This document shows positions 43,966 to 51,932 of a stretch of 64,000 bases of DNA, one piece after another. The translations under genes were made by a program, and so were the position numbers. The DNA is taken from positions 992,001 to 1,056,000 of the forward strand of contig CAVTJP010000002.1 of assembly GCA_963735085.1 (NCBI GenBank). The letters run 5' to 3'. The notes below the pieces were generated by a model. That model saw only the letters and a list, made by a program, of their open reading frames with translations, searched no databases and was not told the DNA's origin. This stretch comes from DATJGR01 sp963735085 (GTDB lineage Bacteria; Pseudomonadota; Gammaproteobacteria; Pseudomonadales; Azotimanducaceae). The first letter of the stretch is position 1; each line of letters starts with the position of its first letter.

Positions 43966-44583
43966 TCAAAGGGCCATAGCGGTTCGCACCTGCGCAAGCG
44001 GCGCGACGCTGCAGTAGCGCCTCATCAACGCCAGCGCGAGTTCGTGACCTTCCTGGTCCGGTGACGACACGCAATCCTCGACAACGACCGTGTAATAGCC
44101 CCGGTTATCCGCGTCACGCGCGGTGGCCTCGATGCCGTTCTCGGTGGAGATGCCTGCAATCAACAACGTGCGGATGCCACGATTACGCAACAGAAACTCG
44201 AAGTGCGTGCCGATGAACATACTGGTCGTGTGCTTGCCGAGGACGAGTTCGTCTTCGCGCGGCGCCAGCGCTTCTGGAATCTCCGCGGCAGCGGATCCGC
44301 GCGCCAGCATCGGCCGAAGATCTTCAGCGCGCGTCACGCCGAAGCGGCGCATCATGCGAAGTGTGCGTGGACCCGCCTCCCACGGACCGGGTAGCGGGAC
44401 GATCTTCGAATACACGATGGGTAGCCGCAATGAGCGCGCCCACGCCAGCAGAGCGGCGGTAGACGAGACGAATTCGTCCTTGTTGAACGCGCGATCGACG
44501 AGCCCATTCTGGCAGTCCCAGATGAGTAGCGCAGTGTGTTCGCGGTTTAGTTGCGCCTCCAACGTCGTCAGCACCGCTATCAT
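43966..44583 (-). CDS. Isochorismatase-like hydrolase with Gly at the nucleophile position
   Basis: 205 aa. Fold motifs ALLIWDCQNGLV (Asp23), VLGKHTTSMFIGTHFEFLL (Lys117) and LLIAGISTENGIEATARDA. In most family members (nicotinamidases, N-carbamoylsarcosine amidases) the last motif carries the catalytic Cys; here Gly150 stands there, as in true isochorismatases such as EntB, which use water. It is thus probably not a cysteine amidohydrolase. No siderophore genes are near. Cytoplasmic. Confidence 0.8.
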   Translation of the reverse strand: MIAVLTTLEAQLNREHTALLIWDCQNGLVDRAFNKDEFVSSTAALLAWARSLRLPIVYSKIVPLPGPWEAGPRTLRMMRRFGVTRAEDLRPMLARGSAAAEIPEALAPREDELVLGKHTTSMFIGTHFEFLLRNRGIRTLLIAGISTENGIEATARDADNRGYYTVVVEDCVSSPDQEGHELALALMRRYCSVAPLAQVRTAMAL

Positions 44584-44667
44584 CGTTGCCTCCTGCTATT
44601 CAAACTTCACCATCGTTCTTCGAACGCGACATCTACAATACCTGTTGTCAGAGACTCGGAGGGCGGC

Positions 44668-45000
44668 GTGCCCGACTGGTACGTGTACATGATCCGCTGC
44701 GACGACGGCAGCGTGTATACCGGCATCAGCACCGACGTTGCGCGGCGCCTGCGCGAACATCTCGGCGGTGGCATACGCGCGGCGCGTTATCTGAGGAGTC
44801 GACGTCCAATCGAAGTGATTTTCTCTCAATGCGTCGGCAACCGAAGCGCAGCGCTGAGCGCCGAATATGTAATCAAGCGCCTCGACAAACCCCGCAAAGA
44901 ATCCCTCGCCGCCGGGACGATCCGTTTGCGCGACGTGCTGGCGCAACGAGCCGATACGACGGCATGCCGCAATGGACGGTCGGCCCCAGTTGGAGATTGA
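44668..45000 (+). CDS. GIY-YIG nuclease domain protein (UPF0213/YhbQ-like)
   Basis: 110 aa from a GTG with GGAGG 5 nt upstream. The single GIY-YIG domain shows DWYVYMIRCDDGSVYTGIST, VARRLREHL, RYLRSRRPIEVIFS and the metal-binding Glu in SAEYVIKRLDK. Small YhbQ-type proteins of this length are linked to DNA repair. It ends 20 nt before an inverted-repeat element. An upstream in-frame extension lacks a ribosome site and is not used. Confidence 0.85.
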   Translation: MPDWYVYMIRCDDGSVYTGISTDVARRLREHLGGGIRAARYLRSRRPIEVIFSQCVGNRSAALSAEYVIKRLDKPRKESLAAGTIRLRDVLAQRADTTACRNGRSAPVGD

Positions 45001-45020
45001 CCGCGCAGAATCAGGCCGTG

Positions 45021-45049
45021 GCGAGGGTCAGAGCGACTCTGACCCTCGC
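45021..45049. repeat. Dispersed inverted repeat, copy 2 (GGTCAGA family)
   Basis: Perfect 13-bp arms GCGAGGGTCAGAG / CTCTGACCCTCGC with a 3-nt CGA loop, between the convergent GIY-YIG and amidotransferase genes. It could act as a bidirectional terminator. Confidence 0.8.
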
Positions 45050-45066
45050 TCATCGGCTGGTAATAC

Positions 45067-45915
45067 TCAGAGCGAAAGCGTTCGGCTCACCCGGTGGTCG
45101 GCCAGCAGCGCCATCGTATTCGGTTTGAACGTGGTCCAGCCCGGATCATCCGACAATGGCTCGGAACTGACGATCACGGAGCCGCGATGCACCGTGTCGA
45201 TCATACGGCAGACCCCATCTTCGCAGACGTAGCGTTGACCCTGATTCAGATACAGAGACGATCCTTCGGCCGGATCGTCGGTGGTGTAGCGGCATGCAAC
45301 CGCGGCATCGCCATTGGTCAGCACCGCGTTGATGTACAGATGCTCACCTGGTGCGTACGCAAACATCAGTCCGCTGATCCGTTCGATCGCACGCTGGAAT
45401 GCGCGGGCGATCGATTCGACATCCGGATTCGCGCCTGCGGCGTCCAGCTCATCGAGCAGCAGCGCGAAGAAATGTTCCGAGTCGGTGCCGCCCTGGATCG
45501 AGTCGAAGCGTTCGCTGGTCAGCTCCGCCAGCAAGGCGCGCCGGATGCGGCCGAATCCGCCGATGTCGCCGTTGTGCATGAACGACCAGCGCTCGGCAAT
45601 GAACGGGTGGCAATTCAACTCCGACACCGCGAGCTGCTGGGTCGCCGCGCGCACGTGCGCCAGCACGCATGGGCTTGTTACGACGCGCGCGATATCATGC
45701 AGGTTCGCGTTGTTCCAGGCCGGCGATACGCCGCGAAAGCGACCTGGGGCACCCGTCAGATCCGGCACGTACCAGGCGACACCGAAACCGTCGCCGTTGA
45801 GTGGCTCTGCGCGTTCACGCGAATCGAAGCTCTGGTGGATCAGCGAATGTTCGGGCTCGGTGACGAGCGCGCTGAGCCGAATCGGCTCGCCCAGGTAGAA
45901 CGTGAATCGACACAT
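45067..45915 (-). CDS. Class II glutamine amidotransferase (YafJ-like)
   Basis: 282 aa. N-terminal nucleophile Cys2 (MCRFTFYLGEPI), then EPLNGDGFGVAWY, VLAHVRAAT and NCHPFIAERWSFMHNGDIGGF, all standard Ntn-hydrolase glutaminase motifs. YafJ-type proteins carry only the glutaminase domain, and their amide acceptor is unknown. Convergent with GIY-YIG, with a 45-nt gap to the small CxxC-protein gene upstream. Confidence 0.9.
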   Translation of the reverse strand: MCRFTFYLGEPIRLSALVTEPEHSLIHQSFDSRERAEPLNGDGFGVAWYVPDLTGAPGRFRGVSPAWNNANLHDIARVVTSPCVLAHVRAATQQLAVSELNCHPFIAERWSFMHNGDIGGFGRIRRALLAELTSERFDSIQGGTDSEHFFALLLDELDAAGANPDVESIARAFQRAIERISGLMFAYAPGEHLYINAVLTNGDAAVACRYTTDDPAEGSSLYLNQGQRYVCEDGVCRMIDTVHRGSVIVSSEPLSDDPGWTTFKPNTMALLADHRVSRTLSL

Positions 45916-45960
45916 CGTTGAACGCCTCCCGCACCCTCGGCTCGGCGCCGGGCGCGAGTA

Positions 45961-46257
45961 TCAGTGGAATACGTCGCCATCCGGTTGATTCATCGTTGGC
46001 CGGTCGCCGTCGCCTTCGCTGATGTGTTCGGTAGGGTCGACACCAGCACGTTCGAATGCGATCTGCACGGATTCGGCAATGCATGCGGGGCACATGCCTT
46101 CCGCGATCAACCCTTCGAGAACCATCCCGATAACGTCGTACACCGACATCGTCTCTTCGTGATCCTCGTTGTAACGCCACAACGCATCCTCGACGTTGCG
46201 CACCACCGTCTGGCTGCGTACGTCGTCGCGCATGCGACGCTGTTCCTCATCGTCCAT
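45961..46257 (-). CDS. Hypothetical acidic protein with CPAC motif
   Basis: 98 aa from the ATG at 46257. Acidic and helical: DALWRYNEDHEETMSVYDVI, then GMVLEGLIAEGMCPACIAES. One CxxC pair (MCPAC) could bind metal or act in redox. The longer frame to 46314 would add 19 residues without a ribosome site. It is not recognised as a named family. Confidence 0.65.
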   Translation of the reverse strand: MDDEEQRRMRDDVRSQTVVRNVEDALWRYNEDHEETMSVYDVIGMVLEGLIAEGMCPACIAESVQIAFERAGVDPTEHISEGDGDRPTMNQPDGDVFH

Positions 46258-46320
46258 CGTTGAACCGGTACCGGAAAGGGATGCAGCAATACGCGAACGC
46301 CGCGCGAAGTTCAAGCGCCA

Positions 46321-47331
46321 TCACCGGCGGTAACCGTCGGCATCAGCCGTGTTATCGGCGACTTCGTCAGCGCTTTCGCCGGCGCCGCTTTCATCTGCCC
46401 TGCTGTCTGGACGCGCCGATGCATCGGGCGTGGCAGCCCACAGCGGACTGGAGGCCTTCATGTAGCGCAGCATCATCAACATGCTGGCGACGTCCTTCCC
46501 CTCAGCAGGATCGATCAGTGTCGATTCGTACCAGCAGAATTCCGTCTTCGGCGTTTCACTGATCGCCAGCACGCGGCCACGCGCTAGGTAGTCTGTCTCA
46601 ACGAACAGCGGGCCGTTCAGATGTTGCACTTCGATTGCACCAAACAGCAGGCCCACCACCGGCACAGTGCCTGCCAACAGCACGGATTCCACCGATCGCA
46701 TCGCCCTGACCATCAGACTCGGCGGCAACGCCGGCCGGCCCCATGTGCTGCGCCGCGTGTACTCGTCGAGGGGCTCCGTGATGACGTCCAGACGTTCGTC
46801 GAGCGCGCTTTGATCGATGCGGACTGGTATGCCGTCGCAACATGCATCGGCTGCCAGGTTCGCCAGAATACGCAATTCCTGCGGTTCCGGTACGAACTCG
46901 AGGCGTTGCCGCAGCGCCGATCCTCGATCCGCTCGGCCAACCGATGCGGTCCCGCCGGCAACGCGCCGCGATTCATGCTCCCCGGAGCTCGCGTGCTCCA
47001 TCCATACTTCGATGCGCACGTCTTGAGATGCAGGCGGTCGCATCGGCGCGACGGCGTGACACTGCACAGGCTCCCGGTCAGTGGTCACATTGCGGAAGTA
47101 CAGCGACAGGCTGCCGGATTGCCACCAGCGGGGCCCGAGCATGTGCATCAGCAGCGGCGGAAACTGCTCCAGATGCAGCGACGCCGCTACGGGGCCACCG
47201 CGAAATCCGAGCTTCTGCGCCGTCGCATCATCATGGATGCTGCCCTTCAGATGGGCCGCGACATTGTGTGGCGCCCGCACCGGCCCGACCCAGATACCGC
47301 CTCCGAGCGGCCATGCAGTGAAGTGCGTCAT
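46321..47331 (-). CDS. Hotdog-fold-like protein (MaoC/thioesterase-like), hypothetical
   Basis: 336 aa from the ATG at 47331 with AGGAGG 8 nt upstream. The region HNVAAHLKGSIHDDATAQKLGF followed by RGGPVAASLHLEQFPPLL resembles the NSIHxDxxxAxxxGF / RGxxVxxxxHxxxF motif of MaoC/hotdog enzymes acting on acyl-CoA. A second block (LFGAIEVQHLNGPLFVETDYL) looks like the partner hotdog half. The C-terminus is an acidic Ala/Asp/Glu-rich tail. Specific reaction unknown. Confidence 0.55.
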   Translation of the reverse strand: MTHFTAWPLGGGIWVGPVRAPHNVAAHLKGSIHDDATAQKLGFRGGPVAASLHLEQFPPLLMHMLGPRWWQSGSLSLYFRNVTTDREPVQCHAVAPMRPPASQDVRIEVWMEHASSGEHESRRVAGGTASVGRADRGSALRQRLEFVPEPQELRILANLAADACCDGIPVRIDQSALDERLDVITEPLDEYTRRSTWGRPALPPSLMVRAMRSVESVLLAGTVPVVGLLFGAIEVQHLNGPLFVETDYLARGRVLAISETPKTEFCWYESTLIDPAEGKDVASMLMMLRYMKASSPLWAATPDASARPDSRADESGAGESADEVADNTADADGYRR

Positions 47332-47424
47332 CGTGGTTGCCTCCTGCGCGGTGCGCACACGTGCGCGGATAATTCGCACAAGTACGCCGGTAACGTTCGT
47401 GTATACCGCAATTCTTGACCGACG

Positions 47425-48075
47425 TCAGCCAATCAGGCCCGTTATGGCGTTGGGCACTTCGTCAATCGAACCCAGCACCGCCGCGGCGCCGGTGAAATCG
47501 TGCGCGTCGCCGAAGAAGCGATTGCGCACGATCACGCACGTCAGTCCCGCAGCACGCGCCGCATCGAGACCTTGTTTGGAGTCTTCCACGACAACTGTCT
47601 CGGCGGCGTTCGCACCGAATCGCTCGAGCGCCGCCAGATATCCGTCGGGGGCAGGTTTTTCGTTAACGACGTCCTCCTGCGTCAGCACGAAGGCCATGTG
47701 GCGCACGATGCGGCGTTGCCGGTGTATCAATTCGAATGCGCGCCGTTTCGACGTGGTCACAATCGCCATTCGATACGAACGCGCGAGTGTGGCGACGATA
47801 TCGGCTGCGCCGGCAATCTCGACATCGTGAGCACGAATGAAACGCCGATAGCGCTGATCACGATCGGCACGATGCCGCGCTATCGTTGCTGCGCCTACGC
47901 CCGTTTGCGCAACGAGTTGCCACGCCGATTCACCGCGCGAACGCAGACGCATGTAGTGATCGCGCTCGAGGCTGATGCCGAGTTCCGCGAACACTTCCCG
48001 CGTCACCTCGAAGTAGCCCACCTCGGTGTCCACCAATACCCCATCGTTGTCCCAGAGCACGTAGCGAATCGTCAT
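47425..48075 (-). CDS. HAD-superfamily hydrolase (subfamily IA)
   Basis: 216 aa from the ATG at 48075, overlapping the S1/P1 nuclease stop (ATGA). HAD motif I LWDNDGVLVDTE (Asp9, Asp11), motif II IVTTSKRR, motif III Lys in NEKPAPDGYLAAL, motif IV VVEDSKQGLDAA. With its helical cap after motif I it resembles beta-phosphoglucomutase/phosphoglycolate phosphatase. Probably a cytoplasmic sugar-phosphate or nucleotide phosphatase. Translational coupling to the nuclease suggests a nucleotide-salvage role; this is inference. Confidence 0.85.
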   Translation of the reverse strand: MTIRYVLWDNDGVLVDTEVGYFEVTREVFAELGISLERDHYMRLRSRGESAWQLVAQTGVGAATIARHRADRDQRYRRFIRAHDVEIAGAADIVATLARSYRMAIVTTSKRRAFELIHRQRRIVRHMAFVLTQEDVVNEKPAPDGYLAALERFGANAAETVVVEDSKQGLDAARAAGLTCVIVRNRFFGDAHDFTGAAAVLGSIDEVPNAITGLIG

Positions 48076-49205
48076 CGAGGATTTACCACACCGCTGCACG
48101 CCGATTGATTGCTCGCCCCGTATACCTTCTGCAGCACGGCCGCGAGGCGGTCGCCAGCGAGGCCGATCTGGCGCCGCGCCGTGGCGCGCATCGTCTCGCG
48201 ATAAGCACTGGATATGCGCACCCGCGGCGGCTGCATCGATGTGGCAGCGGCCACCGCGGCACGGATGTCCGCGGTGTACACGATTAGCGCGGCGAGGGTT
48301 CGGCCCTGCCGCGCCCATGTCTGAAAATCGCGCGCCAGATCCGGACCGATCGGTTGTGCACCGGCAGTGGTCGCCGCGTGCGCCGCATCGCGGGCCGATG
48401 CGTCCAGATGCGCCGGGCGCCGGTCGTTACCCAGCGCGCCGTCCCACAATGCATGCAGATTGGGGGCATGCAGATTGGGGGCATGCAGATTGGGGGCATG
48501 CAGATTCGATCCGCCAATCACCTCGATATCGTTGCCACCACGATCGCCGTGCATGAACGCCGGCACCGCATACAGCGCCGTGGTATGCAGCGGTTGATGC
48601 AGATCGCCAATCAGATGGATGATCCAGACCAGTGCGAGTGCGCGCTCGGCATCGGGCTCCGCATTGGCGCAGCCGGCGTGGCTCAGCATCTCGAGTGCCT
48701 GGACGATGTTCAGATGCGACGTGTCGAGTCCGGGTGTCCAGGCCATCTGCACCGGCTGCGGACTGATTCCGCGCCGATCCGACGACCGCAGGTAGGTCGG
48801 CAGGTTGATGTAGTGCCAGCTACTGTGACTATATCGCGCGATCAACGCCTCACGTTGATTCGGCGGAGCATGTTCGAAGCGACGCGCTGCATCCGGCCAC
48901 GTTGCCGCGAACGCAAAGTACCAACGGTTCTGCGCTGCCGCGCCGGCCTTCGCGAGACCGCGCGGCAATCGCGGCTCGATGTCTTCATGGAAGCGCGGAT
49001 GCGCATGCACGAGCTTCACCGCGGTCGCACGCACGTCAGCAGGCAACCGATCGTAGGCAATCAGCGCGGCGATCATGTGGCCTGTGTCGTTCCAAGCCGA
49101 CGCCATCGGGGCGATCAGCACAGTCGACACGAAGGCCAGTGCCACCCAACACCAGCGGTTGGGGCTGGCGCCTGGCGCACCTTCTAATTCAGCTGCCTTG
49201 TTCAT
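48072..49205 (-). CDS. S1/P1-type zinc nuclease, exported, with NLHAP tandem repeat
   Basis: 377 aa from the ATG at 49205. A long signal peptide ends MASA before Trp38, which becomes the N-terminal zinc ligand (WNDTGH, Trp38 and His43). Other expected ligands are Asp105, His131 (SSWHYINLP), His197/Asp201/His207 (IIHLIGDLHQPLH) and His251/Asp255 (NLHALWD). The enzyme should cleave single-stranded RNA and DNA and act as a 3'-nucleotidase in the periplasm. Three copies of NLHAP (residues 234-248) precede the NLHALWD motif, repeating its first three residues including the ligand His. The downstream HAD gene overlaps by 4 nt. Confidence 0.88.
   Translation of the reverse strand: MNKAAELEGAPGASPNRWCWVALAFVSTVLIAPMASAWNDTGHMIAALIAYDRLPADVRATAVKLVHAHPRFHEDIEPRLPRGLAKAGAAAQNRWYFAFAATWPDAARRFEHAPPNQREALIARYSHSSWHYINLPTYLRSSDRRGISPQPVQMAWTPGLDTSHLNIVQALEMLSHAGCANAEPDAERALALVWIIHLIGDLHQPLHTTALYAVPAFMHGDRGGNDIEVIGGSNLHAPNLHAPNLHAPNLHALWDGALGNDRRPAHLDASARDAAHAATTAGAQPIGPDLARDFQTWARQGRTLAALIVYTADIRAAVAAATSMQPPRVRISSAYRETMRATARRQIGLAGDRLAAVLQKVYGASNQSACSGVVNPR
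48451..48506. repeat. 15-bp tandem repeat inside the S1/P1 nuclease gene
   Basis: Three perfect copies of GCATGCAGATTGGGG (48451-48495) plus an 11-bp partial copy. The unit length keeps frame, giving NLHAP units next to the zinc-ligand motif. Copy number could vary by slipped-strand replication. Confidence 0.95.
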
Positions 49206-49243
49206 ATCATCGACCGTTACATCGAAACGTCGGGCATACTTCC

Positions 49244-50743
49244 ATGACCAGCGCAAACAACAGCACCTCCGACAGCGGGCATGCCGTGCCGGTGCTTGTC
49301 GGCATCAGTCAACTCGAACAGCGCGCGGCCGATCCGGCGCATGCGAAGGAGCCACTCGAACTGATGATCGAGGCGGTGCGTGCGGCCGCCGCCGACGCCG
49401 GCTCGAACGCGCTGCTGGAACACGCGACGTCGGTGCGCGTGATTCGCGGCATCTGGCCCTACAAGAATCCGGCGCGCATCGTCGCACAGGCGGTGGGTAT
49501 TCCCAACGCCGAGACCGCCCTGACGCCGTATGGCGGCAACTACGTGCAATCGACCGTCAATCGCAGCGCGCTGGATATTCAGGCGCGGCGCCACGACGTG
49601 ATCGTCATCACCGGCGCCGAGTGCGGCTACACGCAGGCCCGCGCCCGCAAGCAGGGCTTCGAATTGAAATGGCAGGACGCGCCCGGTACGCCGGACCTGT
49701 TGCTCGGCGAAGACAAGAACATGCGTCACGCGGCCGAAAAGGCGGTCGGTCTCGGCCAACCGATCCAGTTGTATCCGCTGTTCGAAAACGCATTGCGTCA
49801 CGTCCGCGGCGAGAGCATTCCGGAGCATCAGCGAAGGATCTCGGAGTTGTGGTCGCGCTTCAGCGACGTCGCCAGCCGCAACCCGCACGCGTGGCTGCGC
49901 GAGCGCCACAGCGCCGAAGAAATCCGAACGCCGTCGGCGACCAATCGACCCGTCTCGTTTCCGTACCCGAAGCTGATGAATTCGAACAACAACGTCGATC
50001 AGGCGGCGGCGTTGATCTTGTGCTCGGTCGATGCCGCGCGACGCTTCGGCATCCCCGAGTCGCGCTGGATCTATCCGTGGGCCGGCACCGACGCACACGA
50101 TCACTACTACGTTTCGAATCGCGATAACCTGTACTCGTCACCTGCAATACGCTTCGCCGGCAATCGCGCGCTGGAACTGGCTGGTGTCGAGGCCGCGTCG
50201 CTCGATCACGTCGACCTGTATAGCTGCTTTCCGGTAGCCGTCGAGGTGGCCGCTGCCGAACTCGGCCTCGACGAGAAGCGCCCGTTGACGGTGACCGGCG
50301 GCCTCACATTCGGCGGCGGGCCGCTGAACAACTACGTAATGCATTCGATCGCGCGGATGGCAGAGGTGCTGCGCGACGACTCCGGTGCCACCGGACTGGT
50401 CACCGCCAACGGCGGCTACCTGACCAAGCACGCGTTCGGCGTGTACAGCGCGCAACCCCCAACGAACCCGTTCCGCCACGAAGACCTGCAGACGCGGGTC
50501 GATGCAACGCCGCAACGTGACGTCGCGATGGCCCATCGCGGCGCCGTCGAGATCGAGAGTTACGTGGTCATGTACGATGCCGAGGGGCCGTCGATTGCGC
50601 ACGTCGCATGTCGCCTGCCAGACGGCCGCCGTGCATGGGGCAACTGCTCCGAAGCGTCGATTCTCGATGCGATGACGCGAGAAGAGTTTTGCGGGCAGCC
50701 GGCATCGCTCGACGGCAACAACGGCATCTCACTCACGCGATGA
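49244..50743 (+). CDS. Thiolase-superfamily protein (SCP2/acetyl-CoA acetyltransferase-like)
   Basis: 499 aa from the ATG at 49244. Segments ARIVAQAVGIPNAETAL and GNYVQSTVNRSALDIQ, then VIVITGAECGYTQAR, correspond to the N-terminal thiolase half. VDLYSCFPVAVEVAAAELGL and TVTGGLTFGGGPLNNYVMHS correspond to the C-terminal half. A further OB-like C-terminal region (EIESYVVMYDAEGPSIAHV) matches thiolase-like proteins of the COG0183 acetyl-CoA acetyltransferase group found with acyl-CoA catabolism. The usual nucleophile Cys is not where classical thiolases have it, so activity may differ. Divergent from the nuclease gene by 38 nt. Confidence 0.75.
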   Translation: MTSANNSTSDSGHAVPVLVGISQLEQRAADPAHAKEPLELMIEAVRAAAADAGSNALLEHATSVRVIRGIWPYKNPARIVAQAVGIPNAETALTPYGGNYVQSTVNRSALDIQARRHDVIVITGAECGYTQARARKQGFELKWQDAPGTPDLLLGEDKNMRHAAEKAVGLGQPIQLYPLFENALRHVRGESIPEHQRRISELWSRFSDVASRNPHAWLRERHSAEEIRTPSATNRPVSFPYPKLMNSNNNVDQAAALILCSVDAARRFGIPESRWIYPWAGTDAHDHYYVSNRDNLYSSPAIRFAGNRALELAGVEAASLDHVDLYSCFPVAVEVAAAELGLDEKRPLTVTGGLTFGGGPLNNYVMHSIARMAEVLRDDSGATGLVTANGGYLTKHAFGVYSAQPPTNPFRHEDLQTRVDATPQRDVAMAHRGAVEIESYVVMYDAEGPSIAHVACRLPDGRRAWGNCSEASILDAMTREEFCGQPASLDGNNGISLTR

Positions 50744-50779
50744 TCTATATCAAAGAGTTAGACTACCTAATTAATCCTA

Positions 50780-50808
50780 TTGATTAATAAATTTCCCTAA
50801 CCTATATT
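50780..50808 (+). promoter_or_regulatory. Sigma70-type promoter for the candidate small RNA
   Basis: TTGATT (50780-50785), a 17-nt spacer, then TATATT (50803-50808), embedded in an AT-rich island unusual for this window. A 7-bp inverted repeat (ATTAATC / GATTAAT at 50770-50776 and 50782-50788) overlaps the -35 box and could be an operator. Predicted transcription start is near 50815. Confidence 0.6.
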
Positions 50809-50814
50809 CCGTAC

Positions 50815-50908
50815 GTCGGCACGGACGCCGACAGGACGTCGAACCAATCGACGCCGCTGGAAATGGATGACCATCCGCACCAGCGACCCCGGTCGCTGGT
50901 GCCTTTTT
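50815..50908 (+). ncRNA. Candidate structured small RNA or leader RNA (about 94 nt)
   Basis: From the predicted start to a strong terminator, the sequence folds into four consecutive hairpins. These are GTCGGC/GCCGAC (50815-50832), CGTCGA/TCGACG with an ACCAA loop (50837-50853), GGAT/ATCC with a GACC loop (50865-50876), and the terminator stem. No coding frame with ribosome site fits. It may be an independent small RNA or an attenuator for the gene at 50969. I do not recognise the family. Confidence 0.5.
50877..50908 (+). terminator. Rho-independent terminator
   Basis: Stem GCACCAGCGACC / GGTCGCTGGTGC (50877-50888 and 50891-50902), 12 bp with the innermost pairs opening to a small loop. CTTTTT (50903-50908) follows directly. 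It is a textbook intrinsic terminator on the plus strand. Confidence 0.9.
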
Positions 50909-50968
50909 CAGGCCACCAGGCAGGTTCTCAGCCAGGCCGGTTCGGGGAATTTCAGGGGAGATCGTCGA

Positions 50969-51211
50969 ATGGCAACGCCGTACACGCAGATGTCGAGCGA
51001 CCAGCAAGCCGCCAGCGTCGCCGCAGTTCGTCTGCTCAGAGAAATCGTCGACTACCAGCGCCGCCTGAGGCGGTTGGCGGTCCACCAGTCCAGCGGCGAG
51101 CAGGGCTATCTGATCGATGCATATCGGCGCGCGATCAAGCTGCGTCAGGCGCTTCTCGAGGACCTGCCGCGACCGCGCGAGACTGCGCCCGACCCCTGGC
51201 GACGTGATTGA
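50969..51211 (+). CDS. Hypothetical small helical protein
   Basis: 80 aa from the ATG at 50969 with AGGGGAG about 7 nt upstream. Predicted mainly helical and basic: AASVAAVRLLREIVDYQRRL, then RRLAVHQSSGEQGYLIDAYRR and AIKLRQALLEDL. No family recognised. It is 60 nt after the terminator of the candidate RNA, so expression may depend on read-through or on its own promoter. Confidence 0.6.
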   Translation: MATPYTQMSSDQQAASVAAVRLLREIVDYQRRLRRLAVHQSSGEQGYLIDAYRRAIKLRQALLEDLPRPRETAPDPWRRD

Positions 51212-51286
51212 CGTTGGCGCACCGCTGACTGTCGGCCGGCTCGGGCGCGGCGACGTCGCCGCCATCGGCCGCAACCGCTTCAACTG

Positions 51287-51709
51287 ATGCCGGACGCTCC
51301 ATTGCCTCGCCCAGCGGGTCTGCGACGCCGACTCGGCGCAATGCTGTACGACGCGATGCTGATCTTTGCAGTCTGGCTGATCACGTTGTTCATCGGTGTC
51401 GCGCTGCACAACGGCGCCGTGGTCGGCCCGTGGGTGCAGAGCCTGTTGTTCATCGAAATGTTCAGCTTCTTCGCTTACTTCTGGGTGTGGCGCGGCCAGA
51501 CGATCGGCATGCTCGCATGGGGCCTGCGCGTCGAGAGCGCCGACGGTACCCCGATGCGACTGGCCCAGGCGCTGCTGCGATTCATCGGCGCGATGATGTC
51601 GTTCGCCACGCTCGGCATCGGCTATTTGTGGATCTACGTCGACCCGGACCACCGCGCCTGGCCCGACATGCTGTCGGGTACGTTGATCGTGTATCGGCCA
51701 AGGGGTTGA
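51287..51709 (+). CDS. RDD-family membrane protein
   Basis: 140 aa. RDD signature GLRRRLGAMLYDAMLIFAVW (R and D), second helix pair VQSLLFIEMFSFFAYFWVWR, then GQTIGMLAWGLRV and a third segment RFIGAMMSFATLGIGYLWIY with DPDHRAWPDMLSGT, all standard RDD features. It is an inner-membrane protein of unclear function, possibly transport. Convergent with lptG; an inverted repeat of the dispersed family lies between. Confidence 0.9.
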   Translation: MPDAPLPRPAGLRRRLGAMLYDAMLIFAVWLITLFIGVALHNGAVVGPWVQSLLFIEMFSFFAYFWVWRGQTIGMLAWGLRVESADGTPMRLAQALLRFIGAMMSFATLGIGYLWIYVDPDHRAWPDMLSGTLIVYRPRG

Positions 51710-51815
51710 CCCTGCGCTCCGGATGACGGTGGAGGTGGATGTTTCTTCTGCCGCTCCTTACAACGAGAGTGCCGTAAGTCGCATCCCTGCAGGCTCGTCC
51801 TGGGCCGGGGCAAAA

Positions 51816-51876
51816 GGTCAGAGTGCTTCATTCGACGTGGAGCCGCGGCTATACGCTTTGGTGAAGCACTCTGACC
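51816..51876. repeat. Dispersed inverted repeat, copy 3 (long-loop variant)
   Basis: Perfect 15-bp arms GGTCAGAGTGCTTCA (51816-51830) and TGAAGCACTCTGACC (51862-51876) around a 31-nt loop that itself contains the palindrome AGCCGCGGCT (51841-51850). Located between the convergent RDD and lptG genes. The whole could form a two-part hairpin and act as a terminator or REP element. Confidence 0.8.
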
Positions 51877-51932
51877 CTCTCCCCTCCCAAGCGAAGCGCG
51901 TCGCTCGAGTCGAGAAGGGACTACGCCCACCC

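Noticed and set aside
48451..48506. Possible CRISPR-like repeat
   Set aside because: The copies are contiguous with no spacers and encode part of a conserved enzyme.
48902..49243. Upstream extension of the thiolase frame
   Set aside because: It overlaps the nuclease signal-peptide region on the other strand and has a low-complexity Arg/Ser composition; homology begins after 49244.
50863..51207. Plus-strand 114-codon frame through the candidate small RNA
   Set aside because: It runs through the terminator and overlaps the better-supported 80-aa gene in another frame, without a ribosome site.
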